Shown here piece after piece: positions 32,570-45,312 of a stretch of DNA of 64,000 bases. How positions within the stretch are numbered: the first letter of the stretch is position 1; the number at the start of each line of letters is the position of its first letter. The DNA comes from Prostheceraeus crozeri (taxonomy: Eukaryota; Platyhelminthes; Polycladida; Euryleptidae). The stretch lies in assembly GCA_907163375.1 (NCBI GenBank), contig CAJQUW010012660.1, positions 1 through 64,000 of the forward strand. Reading direction: 5' to 3'. Position numbers and translations under genes: made by a program. The notes beneath the pieces are model-generated. The model was not told the DNA's origin and did not search any database. It saw nothing but the letters and a program-made list of their open reading frames with translations.

Positions 32570-33700
32570 GCATTGTTCTAAAAGCATATTAACTAAAAGC
32601 ATTTTTTAGTCATACTACTGTTCAAGAATTATTCAGCATACATACGCAATTTTTCAATCGTATTTGGTTTCAGAAATCGCGAAAGTTATCAATATGTGGA
32701 GGAATTTCCGTTGTCGATGCTTCACAGACTTCCGAGACTCACAGGCGTACGAGCCGACGACATGGTCATAGTGTTAATATTTGAATATGGAAAAAATTTC
32801 AGTGGACCTGGGAAAGATACTGTCCATGAAGAACGCGCTGACTCGGACCCTCGGACTGCACACAAATCAAATTTTCTCCATCCTGTTTATTATTCCTATC
32901 AAAAATTGCCATCAGGTAAGTGTCTATTTTGTCGTCGCATCGTTTATTATTGTGTTCGCATCTTATGCATGTTGCATTCTTGGATATTTCTGCTCTCCCC
33001 CCCTCCACAATTTTTGTTGCTGACACCCACGAGAGCTGCATCGTCAACGATCTTCTCTTGCTCCTAAGTGCATCTGCTACCGTCGCAAAAGCGTTGTGTA
33101 AAATTCCTCTGATTTGTAAAAAATTTACAACACTTGCTGTGTTGTTCACTGTAGTGTGCGGTTGTAGATAACGATCGCCCGAAGTTCATGATCACAGCAC
33201 AGATGTTGTACTCTAGCTGAGTATCCAAGGAACCAATCCTTCATGCCAGGATTCAAGTAGACTTCGCATTGTTACTGAGTAAATAGGGTTGTCAGCCGAT
33301 ATTTCACTTGTCATTTTTCTATGAAAGTCGTCCAAATCCAAATTAGACGACCCTCATTGCATAATAGTCTTAAATTTTGTTGGAATTCTTCTTTAAGTTT
33401 GTTTTTGAGTGCTACTTACACATGTCCTGAGCAGTAGTAGAATTACTGAATATTTTCATATATTTTTTTAACTTGTTTTGCTCATTATTTACATGCAATT
33501 TATTTCTGAGTGAGGTGGTGTGGAAGTTATCTCTACCCAATTGTTTCGACCCGATCCCGTGTAAGCCTCCATATACATAACATATCAAACATAAATAAAT
33601 TTTGCGTTATTAATTCAACATGCCTTACCATCTCGAATATAATTTAATTTTAATTTCAAAGTTGCTTAATGCACATTGTTTATTTTGGTTAACTTGTTAC
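32570..33700. other. Intergenic stretch with one candidate exon
   Basis: No repeat or domain recognised. A candidate internal exon (32,803-32,915) is listed separately. The rest is AT-rich sequence up to the piggyBac TTAA. Confidence 0.4.
32803..32915 (+). other. Candidate host coding exon (113 bp)
   Basis: Bounded by AAAAAATTTCAG on the left and CATCAGGTAAGTGT on the right, both good splice sites. One frame is open through it (GKILSMKNALTRTLGLH..., then IFSILFIIPIKNCHQ) with a hydrophobic end. No family is recognised and no partner exon was found, so this is only a possibility. Confidence 0.25.
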
Positions 33701-33704
33701 TTAA

Positions 33705-36700
33705 CCCATTAGCTGCGACTGTGTATTTTTGAATAACACCTCCACACGCGGAAGGTCGGGCGCTGCCCGACCCCGTGCAACACTCCCACACGCGAAGTTC
33801 GGGCAGTCGTGAAATAACTCACTCACATGCGAAGGTCGGGCTCCGCCCGACCCGAGCGTTATTACCTCTCATGTGATAAAATTATAAGGTAAATATTTCA
33901 TCAATATTTTAATTATGTTGTAGGCCTAAATGTTAGGGTAGGCTGATGATATTGTCAATAATTGAAATGAAAACACTCTACAATGAAACATGAAAGATAA
34001 GTATAATGTAGGTGTTACATGATACAGGAAAGCCAATTGATTTGTTGTTATAAATAGGCTCTTACATTTCACTACCTAAAACCTGTATATTATAAATTTT
34101 AAGGTGACCATTATCTAGGGATAAATTTCCATCTCATACAAGCATCATTGTAACTTTATTAAATTATCAACATCAAGCATCTTTTCACACAAGCGATACG
34201 ATTTTATTTCGATCTACCAAATTCATCTTGTGTCATTTGCAAACACTAGCAAATTGGCGCCTTATTTCGCATAGACGACTCATATGTGCAGCGTCGGCTC
34301 TGTATGAAATCTAAACAATGCGGTTATAAGCATAGATATCTACTTGAATGACATTCATAATCGATGAGGAATAATATTTTGTACACATGCTTGTTGTTTA
34401 GCGCCAAGCCATAGATATTGCTAAATAGACCAGATTTCACATGGACTATGGATTTTATGACTCATTGATTCATAGTTCGACATTGTTTATGCATGATTTG
34501 AAATATTGTTGTTAATTTCAAGCAAGTAATCATCAAGTGCAGACATCCGGCACAGTTTTTAACATGGCTACACGAAGTGGTGCAAGATGGAGAAATTTGA
34601 GTGACGACTTCTCCGATACATCAAATGATACGGAATCTGATGATGAAATTGACGCACAAAATTTAGAACAAATTGTTCCCAATCAATATCAAGGATTCAC
34701 CTTTGTTGAGCCAGGACTGGATGACAGACCACCATTACCTGAGTTTCTCGGTGTACCTGGGATTAATCATTTTCTTCTTCCAAATGATAATTTGAATGAT
34801 GAACAATTGATGAGACATTATATAAGGCTTTTGCTTCCTGACGCATTGTTTGATTTCTTGGCTGATGCCACGAACAGGAGAGCTGATATCTTCTTTTCTG
34901 ACTTGATGAGGAGCAAACTCCTAAACGGCTAAATGCATGGAAGGAAACCAGCGGTACTGATATGCAAAACTCATTGGTATTCTGCTATATATGGGATTAG
35001 TGCAAAAACATTCCATCGAGGATTATTGGACTGTTGATCCGATGTTGCACACGCCTTACCTGATGCGAATGGAATCTCTTTCAAGGGACCGTTTTCAAAT
35101 TCTGCTCAGATTCCTTCGATTCGCCAACTATGATGACATCAATATAAATGAACAAGACCCTCTCAGAAAAATTCGTCCGTTTTTAAACAAAGTGCGAGAC
35201 ATTTGCCGCAATACCTACCTTCCCTACAACGATTTAGCCGTCGACGAATCTGTTGTACTCTATCGTGGTCGCTTATTTTTCAGACAATATATTCCTTCAA
35301 AAAAGCATCGCTATGGAATTAAGTTATACGAAGTTTGTGATGCGAAGGTCGGGTATCTGTGGTCGTTCGAAGTGCATGTTAACAAAAATGAGCATGATAC
35401 ATTCGCTCCAGCGTTAGTTGATCGTGGCTTGACTGTGTCCGAGAGAATCGTCGTCCACCTTATCGAACCTCTTTTAGATCAAGGATACAGAGTTGTTGCC
35501 GATAATTTTTTACGAGTGTTCGTCTGGCACAATATCTTTTGACAAGAGACACGTTGATGCTGGGAACTCTTCGAATTAAACGCGGTGCCCCCTCTGATCT
35601 GAAACAGCAGACTCTTCGACCCAATAACAGTTTATTCATGCGTCAAAATAATTTGATGGTAGTGCGTTATTGTGTGAACAAAGCCTCAGGAACCAAGAAT
35701 GTTTATCTTTTGGATTCCAACTCAAAAGCGGAACTACATTCTGTGCCACGTGTGCGACGTGGAGGAGTTGTAGAGCAGGTGTCAAAGCCAGGTAGTGTTA
35801 TGGATTACAATCGACTGATGGGAGCAATAGATAATGCAGATGCCATCATCGAATCATTTAGTGCGGCGAGAAAGTCCGGTCACTGGTGCACTAAACTTGG
35901 AATTCATTTGATTCAAAAACTTTTGCTTAACGCTTTTTTTCTCCATCGATATATGCATCAACAAAACGTAAAAAATTTCACCGATTTTCAAAAGTTTGCT
36001 GTGAAAGTGTTGATTGAGGAGTCAGGAAGAGGGCGCTGCCATTCTCAAAAAATTAGAAAACCCGTAATCGCCTATGTGCCAACAAAGATTCCGGCACGGC
36101 AAAATCGACCTCGCCCCTCAAAAAGATGCCGGGAATGTGGATACAGGGAAGGGCGAAGGAAGGAAACGAGATATGAGTGTCAAGGATGTCCAGAAAGTCC
36201 GGCGTTGTGCATTGATTGCTTTCCATTGTGGCATCAATTGTAATGATAATTTGGGCGTTACATGGGTTGTCTTTTACATAAATTGTAGCAATGTTTTTAT
36301 TCTGTTATGCTTTGATATTTTCTAATTATACTAAATTAATGTAACTTAAAATTACTTCTCAATTAATTAACAGTCGTTAGCTTATATGGTTGGAATAAGC
36401 GTAATTAATTCGAATCTTCCCGAAGCAGCATACATGTAAACTATTTTGAAATTATGATATATAACGAAAGGCAGCTATATACTGACAGCAAATATTACTA
36501 AATTTTCCCATGATATGACGGCCTTTTCACTTTTGAAGGATTAACAAATAATGAATTAAGTCATAGGATTGTCGGAAGTTTGATAAGCGTATTTCCTTTA
36601 ACAGGCTGTGAAATTATGTTGCTGGCTAAAAAATTACTATTATACTAACATTATACTTGTATTAAAAACTAACTTTATAATTTCAATGATTTGACTTCTA

Positions 36701-36860
36701 CTTCCGCGTGTGGAGGAGTTATACAAACATCGCTAGTCGCGTGAGCAAGTGTGGTGATGGTTCATAGTTCCGCGTGGAAACGAGTTGAAACAATTTCTGT
36801 TGACGCGTGCACTGTTAACTTTTTGGGTCGGGCGGTGCCCGACCTTTAGCAGCTAATGGG
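33705..36860 (+). mobile_element. piggyBac transposon (3,156 bp)
   Basis: TTAA at 33,701-33,704 and 36,861-36,864 flanks termini CCCATTAGCTGC and GCAGCTAATGGG. Subterminal palindromes with GGTCGGGC...GCCCGACC cores lie at about 33,754-33,774, 33,831-33,853 (left) and 36,826-36,844 (right). The transposase lies between them on the plus strand but is frame-disrupted, so this copy could only move with help. Confidence 0.92.
34564..36243 (+). pseudogene. piggyBac transposase, frame-disrupted
   Basis: Starts at an ATG at 34,564 (MATRSGARWRN). An acidic N-terminus precedes the core. Catalytic D candidates are in NDLAVDESVV, ADNFLRV (normally DNFYTS) and GAIDNADAI, in the family's order. The C-terminus has the cysteine-rich domain (CRECG, CQGC, CIDC, H) used to bind the ends. 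The reading frame is lost between 34,932 and 34,991 and shifts again near 35,540. Length otherwise fits a 550-590-residue piggyBac transposase. Confidence 0.9.
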
Positions 36861-36864
36861 TTAA

Positions 36865-37530
36865 ATATAAAAAAATATTACGTGTAATAGAAACATTTTC
36901 AATATTCCAAGTTTGATATTTCAATATTAATACTTCCTACTTATAACACAGCAAAAAGTAAAATACAAATTTTGACATATTTAAACGATTACAAGAAAAT
37001 GAAGCATCTGGTAGAAACTATACAGGTTTGGTAGCATTTTACTGCCAGACAGTAAAACCGTCACCAGATGAAAGGAAATAAAGCATTGGTAGCAAGCATT
37101 TCATCGGTTTGGTAGCATGCGATTTACAGTGTAAGATAGTAGTCAACTTCATGTATTTCAAAATCATTGTATGAGTTGTTTTCAATACCGCTTCACTATT
37201 CCAATACAATGGAATCTACTCCCAACATTGTCTTAAGGCGCTTTCATGTGATAACTTATCAGAATACATCGTTTATCAAATTCATCTACCATCAATTTCC
37301 AACAGATGCTAAAAACTCAATTACTTGAAGAAAGACTTTTCAACTGCTACTTATGGAATAAGCAAGATGACATAGCATCAAAATGATATCAGCATAAAAA
37401 CTGATGCCACCATTGGGAAAGGCATACGGCATTAGTGTTGTGTTGTAATTTTGAGAACGATTGAATCAGAAGGCGTTTTTCAAAGCTATTTAGGGCTTTT
37501 CAGGGCTACACACATTATCATCAAATTTGA
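36865..37530. other. Stretch with no recognisable gene
   Basis: AT-rich. The phrase TTTGGTAGCAT appears twice (about 37,027 and 37,109) without further structure. Confidence 0.4.
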
Positions 37531-37895
37531 TAAAATATTCCTTGAACTTGAGAGCAGTCTTTTTGTAGGTTGCAGGATCTTAGCAGTAGAAGGGAGCGTC
37601 TTGCTGTGAACTTTTTTAGATCTGCATAGAGCTCAGATACTGCTATTAAAAGTCTTTTGCTGTCTGTGCTCCCCAGTGGACGTTTGTCTGTTCCTTATAG
37701 TCGCACAACCATCCGTCGAAAGTCTTTTATTCCGTTGACGTCTATTATTATTTCGTCTACCTTTTGCGATTGACTTCTGACATTTGACTTTATGCTGGTA
37801 TATACTATTTTCTAATTTGCTATGAAATGTAGACTTGTAATGCTTTTTGATTCCCATTCAGTGATACAATAAACGATTCTCTCTCTCTCTTTCTC
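37530..37895 (+). mobile_element. LINE 3'-terminal fragment with CT-repeat tail
   Basis: One plus frame near 37,568 reads LQDLSSRRERLAVNFF, like the C-terminal RREKL..NFF motif of several LINE reverse transcriptases. The segment ends ACAATAAACGATT followed by a short (CT)n run at about 37,875, the typical simple-repeat end of such elements. Only the last about 350 bases are present. Confidence 0.5.
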
Positions 37896-40800
37896 CATTA
37901 AATATCAATTTTTGCAGCTGAAAATGCATACAGTCTGAAATTATCAATTTTTGTAGATTGATTCCAATTCAGCAGCTTTATTTCATGGTAGTCACAAAGT
38001 TTATATTATATATCTGGTATTTTTCATTGTTCCCACTGATTATGCTTACAGATTGCATGTAATCCTGTTTCAATAAACATTTCAGAGTTGGAAATGAATA
38101 AAAAGAAAAATAAAACAATCCTTCCACGACCCGACCGACTTCATCACACTGTTGAGGATTTCTTTACCAACTTCCGGAATATCAAAATCACGTTCTTCCG
38201 TTACGGCGCTTTGTTGAACATTCGATTGATGAGGATTTGACGACATATACAGCGGAGAAATGCTTGAATTTGGCTCTCACGTCGAAAACTGTATCCAGAA
38301 GCTGTGATAATCCTAAAAAGACCTACGTTGTCTCTACAAATGTTAATATGAGAACCTCGTGACATTCATTTATCAAACACGGTTTCTTACGCTACATCTT
38401 TTTCTGTTAATACCCACTGTCAAACAGAACCCTACCGATTCAGCTAACAACCTAATTACAAAGAAATTTTTGCTCCCGTTGCGACTTTTGAATTTGTCAC
38501 CGTACCATTTGGCTGTGTTGAGGTGCGTAAGGGCGATGATGTTGGCAGTGGGGAAAATAGATTCCTCATACGAACCTCAAAAATCCACCGCTCCCTCTAG
38601 ATGCTGTCATATTCCGAGTTTCAGTGAAATTTCATTCTGGGATTGTAATTAATTAGTGTGCAATTTCCAGGTTCAGTTACCTTATTGCAAAGTCAACGGT
38701 ATAGCGGAAAGCCTACGTATACTAAATACCGGCAATAAATGTTGATCTGTGAAAGATAAAAATATGATTATGTAAAACCTGAAGCTCATGCACACCGCAA
38801 TGCATTTCAATAGATGAATTTAAGCTAGGCATCATTAAAATAAACATTGTTCATAAACAAGTTTCCATATAGTCCCTAATAATGTGCAGTTTCAAAATTA
38901 AGGCAAATTTAAATTAAACATTCTTACTGAAGAGCAGCGATTGACTATTCGCTATGCATATGCGTGAATACATTGCTTAAAAATTTCACTTCAAAGAACT
39001 TCTTATTGGCAGAATCGTAGTCACATGAGCAATCGTAAATCAACTTGAGATACCGAAGCATGGGGTAATTCGGAACAGCAAGAACTTTTTCTAATTCCAG
39101 TGCTTCGTTGCTTTATCGGACTTTTATCTTTTTGTTTTTGTATTCCAAACCGTACGAGATGATGCCTATACCATAGACTTCTAAATTTCTCTGGACAGAT
39201 AGGTTGAAATTGGCTTATACATACATGTTCAGGCATGGACTCCTAAATATAGATTACCTTGCAAATAGACTGTCAATAAGCATAATCAACATTTTGGAAA
39301 ACAGGTTGCCTGCCAGTACAGGATGTGTGTACATTAGGAGTTAGGACGCATGAGCTTACACATGCTTATGCGCTAAACGCATGTGCTACACCTCCGCGTC
39401 ATTTGCTAATTTCGCAATTTTTCTTCTAACAACTTTCTCAGAACTGAGGCATTTGAAATTTCATGAACAGATATCTTGCACATGCTGTTGAAAAATGTCA
39501 TTGAAATTTATGAAATCTGATTCATTTACGTGCGAACAGCGAGATTTTACGAGGTAATCGGAAATGTGATGATATTCATCGATGGTCTGAGCATCGTCCT
39601 TTCATTTTTTAAAGAAATATACTTTTTTCTTAGACAATTATTCAGTTTCAGTTATAACTTGTGTAACCTGGAAAAATGGGTTTTCTTCGCTATTCTCACA
39701 AATAAAGTTTTTACATGAAAATTAAAAATTATTCAGTTTGATCTCATACAACACCCTCCAGCAAGAAATGTATAGTTGAAGCACAAATACTTTTGGTGGA
39801 AAAGACTTCCCATGATAGATTTTGCTCAAAAACTTTGCAGCTTCAGGATGTCGAACATTGCCAACTCACTATTTGTGACATTTTTTACATTTCAGGAGTG
39901 AAGGGCAGCAAGCACCACTTATATCATCTCGAGTATTAGGATTCATATTGAAATCAGTTTTTGTATGCAAACATTCTCCTGCATACACATCATCTTCTGA
40001 GGTTGACTGCATGATATTTTACCATTAACACTTCGGAAAACTTCAATAAAGTTATTGTTTTCATTTTCTTGTCACTCTCTGTAAGGTGACGCATGGAGAT
40101 AAAATAATATGCACCAGTCATTTGAGGTATCCAGCTAAAACCCTTCTCAATGTGATCTGGCTGTGCTTTTCCCAGCATTAGTCATTGGTCTCAGAAGAGC
40201 CTCCATCACAGGTCAGATCGCCTGATAACTGTTCAGACCTCCGTATAGAAGTAGCTGCTCAGGTTCTAAATGCTTATTGTGTCCATCATGATTGTTTTCA
40301 TGAAATTGAATGCAAAGAAGGATCTCCGTATAGTTCACTTTTCTGTTCCCCCTCATTTCAGGACATTCGTAGTGTGGAAATCGGTGGCTTCTCCTTTCCT
40401 CTCGAAACCTACCCTTACATAACAATGGTCAATGCTTCGGTTGGATCTTCCGTCCGTTGAATTCGGCTTCACGGAGCTTTGTCAGTCTTTCCCAAGTATT
40501 ACATAATTGAATCCAATTTCGAATTTCTATTACTGGCTGGTCATCCAGAGATTATCCAGAAGTCATCAGATTGACAACTTTGGAAAACTTGTGATAGATG
40601 ATAGATACATTATGTGCTGCTTGGAATGGATTTCTCTCTGTGATAGATGCAAATACACATTCCCAAATTTTTCGACAGTCAATGATGCAATGATGCTGTG
40701 GGGAAGATTTCAACTTATGATCGCCATTTTTAGTCCATTATCGTTTTGAGATGTCACAAACGCAGATGGAATGTTTCTTTCTAAATTTTAGACAAAATTG

Positions 40801-41866
40801 TCATAACAAGAAATCTTCCGATTGTGTTTCCATTGCCAGGACATACACGTATACTTGAAAACGTGGCCATACCGGATCGCAGCTTTGTAGTTGTTTGGAG
40901 AAGCATCTAGACAGATAAAGGAATTTCGATGGCACTGTACTTTAGATCACGCTGTTCCATTTCTTCAATTTTTCTTCATTGCTTGCCATGATGATCCATG
41001 TCCTTCGTGGTAGCATTTGTCAGATTCATGGAATTGAAGGTTACACAAGACGTCACACAAGGTTGCACAAGAATGTTTAGTTGGGATATAATATTTTCAA
41101 CTAAATCGATGCAATCACAAAGTGCAAGTAGAGGTCTTTGTTATGCAAGTAGAGTAATGTATTTGTGTTACACCGTCATTGCATTTCGGTTCACAGCCAA
41201 CAACGGCATACTGCATTTGCTTGCATTTTGCATTCAAATAAGCTGCAAAATTCAATCTTTTGCAACACGAATGTTGGTTGGCCTGAACATGTATAAAATG
41301 ATTTCAAATTTTGCTCACCTATCTGTCCAGAGAAATTTAGAAGTCTATGCCTATACTGACTTCTACATGACGATATCTATGTTTAAATATCTATTATGCT
41401 CGCTTCAGATCATTCAATCAAATTTGAAAGTGTTATGTATTGATCGGTTTAGTTTTAATTTGAATAATTTAATAAAATTCAATTTTCATCTTTCATCACA
41501 TTGCAAACAGCGCGCGTTACTTTCTACGTAACTCTCAACGATTTAACATCGTGGTCTTAATTTTGATTATCAACATACCAGTAAAGTATTTCAAGAAAAC
41601 TATCAAATCGGACTCCGATATTCAGTGCATGAATCAGGGGCGACCGCACAGAAACAGCGTTAGATAGTGAGTTTTTTATGTCTCACAAATCTGTAACAAT
41701 TATTAGAGACTTCCATAACCCAATAATGCGCACAGAAGTAGTTAGAGTTTTGTTTCAATCCATGCATGACAGCTCCTTTGTGTGAGAGTTTGCATGGAGA
41801 GGAATTCCGTTTTCTAGCATCAGTTGCCATCTGATAAGCTAAAGCTCTAAAAACGCATTACTGATA
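37896..41866. other. Long stretch without a recognisable gene
   Basis: Nearly 4 kb of AT-rich sequence. It contains one inverted pair of about 90 bp (listed next). The longest open frame is 177 codons (40,998-41,531), but its composition is not protein-like and it overlaps the repeat. Unique host exons may hide here; I saw no convincing splice-bounded frame. Confidence 0.4.
39150..41360. repeat. Inverted pair of a 90-bp repeat (39,150-39,240 and 41,275-41,360)
   Basis: Both carry ATAGACTTCTAAATTTCTCT and GGACAGATAGGT on opposite strands, followed by diverged ATACATGTTCAGGC. The central 33 bases are identical. The 2-kb interval between them shows no transposase, so this is either two copies of a dispersed repeat or the ends of an unrecognised element. 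Confidence 0.65.
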
Positions 41867-41868
41867 AT

Positions 41869-42100
41869 GGGGCTGTTCATTAACTAAAATTCTGCAGACA
41901 GAAAAGTAAACCGATTTAATATTCTGCCGGCAGAATATTCAGCCGACTTAATGAACGACGGTATAACACCGAAACTGGCAGAATATTCAGTCGGTTTCGG
42001 TGTTATACCGTCGTTCATTAAGTCGGCTGAATATTCTGCTGGCAGAATATTAAATCGGTTTAATTTTCTGTCGGCAGAATTTTAGTTAATGAACAGCCCC
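41869..42100. repeat. 232-bp near-perfect palindromic (foldback) element
   Basis: Starts GGGGCTGTTCATTAACTAAA and ends with its complement. The arms are about 107 bases each with a spacer of about 17 bases and only a handful of mismatches. It is flanked by AAT on both sides (41,866-41,868 and 42,101-42,103), a possible 3-bp target duplication. It is a young, non-coding MITE-like hairpin. Confidence 0.9.
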
Positions 42101-42103
42101 AAT

Positions 42104-42755
42104 GACAAGATGTGTCACAATTACCATAGAAATCAGACTTTTCGCTTAGTTTAAGTGAATGAGACTAGAATGAGCAACAAGGAATATTCAACAATTTGTA
42201 TCATTATTTCTTTGACTGTGACGATATCAATATATGACGCCGAGGCACACAAACAGTGTTATCAAGAGCTTCATTTTTTAACCATGCAGTTGTCACGCTG
42301 GCTTTGCATAGGTAAGCACACGCGCTGTAGGGAAGCCATCAATCTCCTGCATTAAGAACAATGCATGAATTTCTGGTCTCGGATCAGTAGAATGACGAAG
42401 CAAACGTCATCGGCAATGCATGCACTATTGAGTGCAAGGCAAACAACAATAGTAACCTCTTGATGCTTACAGAAACCAATCACAGATAGGCTGTCATAAA
42501 GTTAGCGATCACTGGCCGAAACCGTGTAATGATCTTGGTATTGATTCTGGATTTAGGCAAAACGAGCGTCTTTACAGCTCCATTTATTCCACTCGATCAA
42601 CTCAAGTACAAATCATGTTATGGATATCAATTCAAATCATAGAACATAGTATTGAGATCTAATGTTCATGAATAATCTAATGATCCAATGATATGAAATA
42701 AATAGATATCTAAACACGTCACATCCTTTCTTTTTTATAAAAAAAATAAAACGCA
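42104..42755. other. Stretch with no recognisable gene
   Basis: AT-rich, no repeat or domain seen. It would contain the Gypsy 3' LTR if one survived, but no LTR boundary was recognised. Confidence 0.4.
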
Positions 42756-44184
42756 AAAATTAATGGGATATTGGATTCCCATAAAAGTCAGGTTTCCGCC
42801 TGATTCTCCTAGAACGTCGTAACACTGGTAAAAGACTATCACTACTAGACCTTTCCTGATGTACATCATAATCAGCATCAAAGTCCGTATACGGTTCTGG
42901 AGGAGACTCATCTGTCTTCAGAAGATGTCGGCGGTTTCGTCTGTACTTCTCGCCTTCTACTTGAACTTCATATGATCTTCTGTTAATCTTCCTCAAACAA
43001 ATTCCTTTTGTCCATGTATTTGTTCCAGGTAGTCTCATTCTTATTACTTCTCCTGGTTTAACAACTTGCAACGGCTTCACTTGCCTATTGTAATATTTAG
43101 CTTGTTTTGCTTTCCTTTCCATAATTCTTTTCTTGCATTCATTATTTTGTATATGTTCGTACATGTAATTACTTGCCTTAGTTGGAATGAGAGTTCGAGT
43201 TCGTCTGCCAAATAACCTTTGTGCTGGACTTGTTCCAATGCCTTCCGATGGCGTATTTCTCCAATCAAGTAGCGCTAAGTATACATCATGATTCGCTTCG
43301 AAATTCTTTTTAAACAATAATTTTAGAGTTTTTTACTGCGTTTTCAGCCTTATCGTTGGATTGGCTGTAAATTGGACTTGACGTAGAGTGTCGAAACTTC
43401 CATTCCTTCGCAAATTTTGCAAAATCATGGCTAGAAACTGTGGAATTTCTCTGGTATGCCATACCTTGCAAAAATAGATTTTATGTGTTGTACAACATTT
43501 CTGCTGGTTAGCTCTTTTGAAAGTTGTACAAATTCGACAAAATTGGAGAAATGATCTACCATTGCTAAATAATGTTGATTTCGATATTGAAACTGGTCTG
43601 CACTTACTGTAGCCCATGCCCTATCGGGACTTCTTCTTGAATAATAAGCTCACTTTGTTGGTTTGGTCTATGTTTCAGACACACCGAACATTTCGAAATA
43701 AGATCTTTTACTTCAGCGTTCATTCCAGATCAAAATATCAGTTCTCTTGCTCGTCGCAAACATCCCTCTATACCAATGTGTGATGAATGGATCCCTTTCA
43801 AATAGAACTTCCGAAGAGTTGTTGGTATTAATATCCTCTTTCCTTTGAATATTATTCCATTTTCACAAACCAATTCATCACGATATTGAAAATACATTCC
43901 AGTCACCATGTCCTTTAATTGCGTTTTGGAATTCGGCCACCCTGTCGAAATTAATTCGATAAGTGTCTGCAAAACTTGATCATTTGCTGTTGCTTGACTT
44001 ATTTCATCAAGTTGCTGTTCCGATCCATAAACTTTATGAGTTTCCAGCGTATTAATCTTTTCCAGAGATCTGAAAAATTGTTATTCGGCATTATGTTTCA
44101 ATTGCGTGTAGAGCGTTTCATCGAAATTTTCGTCATTTCGTGTGCTGTTTATGTAAGCTCGACTCAGAGTATCAGCAATGTATA

Positions 44185-45312
44185 CACAGATTGTTTCATA
44201 AAAAATGGATCACCCTTAACATCGCCTTAACTTCAACTTTGTCTAACTCCGCCAAACTTGAACGAATTTCTCTGAAATTTGGAAGATATGTCAGTTGTGC
44301 TTACTAATATCATTGTTGGAAATTTCAAGCATGAATATTGAGCTGTTTTCCTGTTATAGATAAAAAAGTAGTAGATAATTTGATCTTCATTTAGCAATGT
44401 TACACAAAATCATACCTCACTCTTATAAAATTACATTTGTTTCCTTTGTTATGTAATATGTTGTTCTACAAGCCAAAAGCTATCAAGCAAAACAAAAATA
44501 AAGAAAATCGGTCAATCAGAGCCAGTATAGCACCATTATTCATCAACAATAATGTAACTGCTACATGTGATTAACTGGACTTCATGTTCCATAGCTTCCT
44601 GACTTCGTTGCGGTGGTATTGGCAGCACTCCTGATTGCTTTCAGCTAGAAATCTATCTCTTACCGGTTGAAAACAATACAAAGCACAAATGAACAATAAC
44701 GAGATCGCATTCACAAAAGGCAAAGTGTCAGCCTTGCTAAAACTAGGGTTTTCTTTGCGAGCTACAAGCAAGCGACTAAATGTCCCTTACACAAATGTGC
44801 ATCGATGGCATAATGATGATTTTCGACTCTGTCGTAAAGAGGGCTCTGGCCGTCCACGCAAAACGTGTCACAGGAGTAGTAGAGTCAACTTATGCAAGTC
44901 TCAATTAGGGCTTAGGACATTATCTTGGCCAGCTCGTTCTCCTGATCTGAATCCCATAGAAAATGTATGGAGTATTCTAAAACGTAACGTTCGTCGTTCA
45001 CTGCTACCTACAGATGGCGTATCACAACTTACGTCACTGTTAAAAAGAGAGTGGAGAAAGTTAGATCATTCAAAAATCAACGATATCATCGAATCAATGC
45101 CTAGACGAATTGGTAATGTCATTGACAATAAGGGTAGGGCCACAAAATATTAGCTTCTTAAGAACCGTTACTGTATCATAGCTTATCAGATTATATAAGG
45201 ACATTTAAATATATTAGGAACATGAAATAACATGAAAAATGCTTTCTGTATCATGCTTATGTTTTATTTAGTCAAATTTTAGGATGATCCACTTTTTATG
45301 AAACGGACTGTA
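44185..45312 (+). mobile_element. Tc1 deletion derivative inserted in Gypsy
   Basis: Ends CAG(A/T)..GTTTCATAAAAA(A/G)TGG at about 44,187 and, complementary, at 45,310; TA lies outside each end. It carries a shortened transposase and lies entirely within the minus-strand Gypsy pol, so it is younger than the Gypsy. Confidence 0.85.
44689..45153 (+). pseudogene. Tc1 transposase, internally deleted (154 aa of about 340)
   Basis: An open frame from ATG at 44,689. Residues 1-55 are the N-terminal helix-turn-helix DNA-binding region (LLKLGFSLRATSKRLNVPY, GSGRPRKT hinge). The frame then jumps to the C-terminal catalytic end, WPARSPDLNPIENVWSILKR. The two catalytic aspartates that lie between are missing, so it cannot be active, although the retained DNA-binding part could in principle still bind ends. 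Confidence 0.88.

Noticed and set aside
40998-41531. 177-codon frame in the empty 38-42 kb region
   Set aside because: Composition looks random, it overlaps a dispersed repeat on the other strand, and no splice or promoter signals accompany it.
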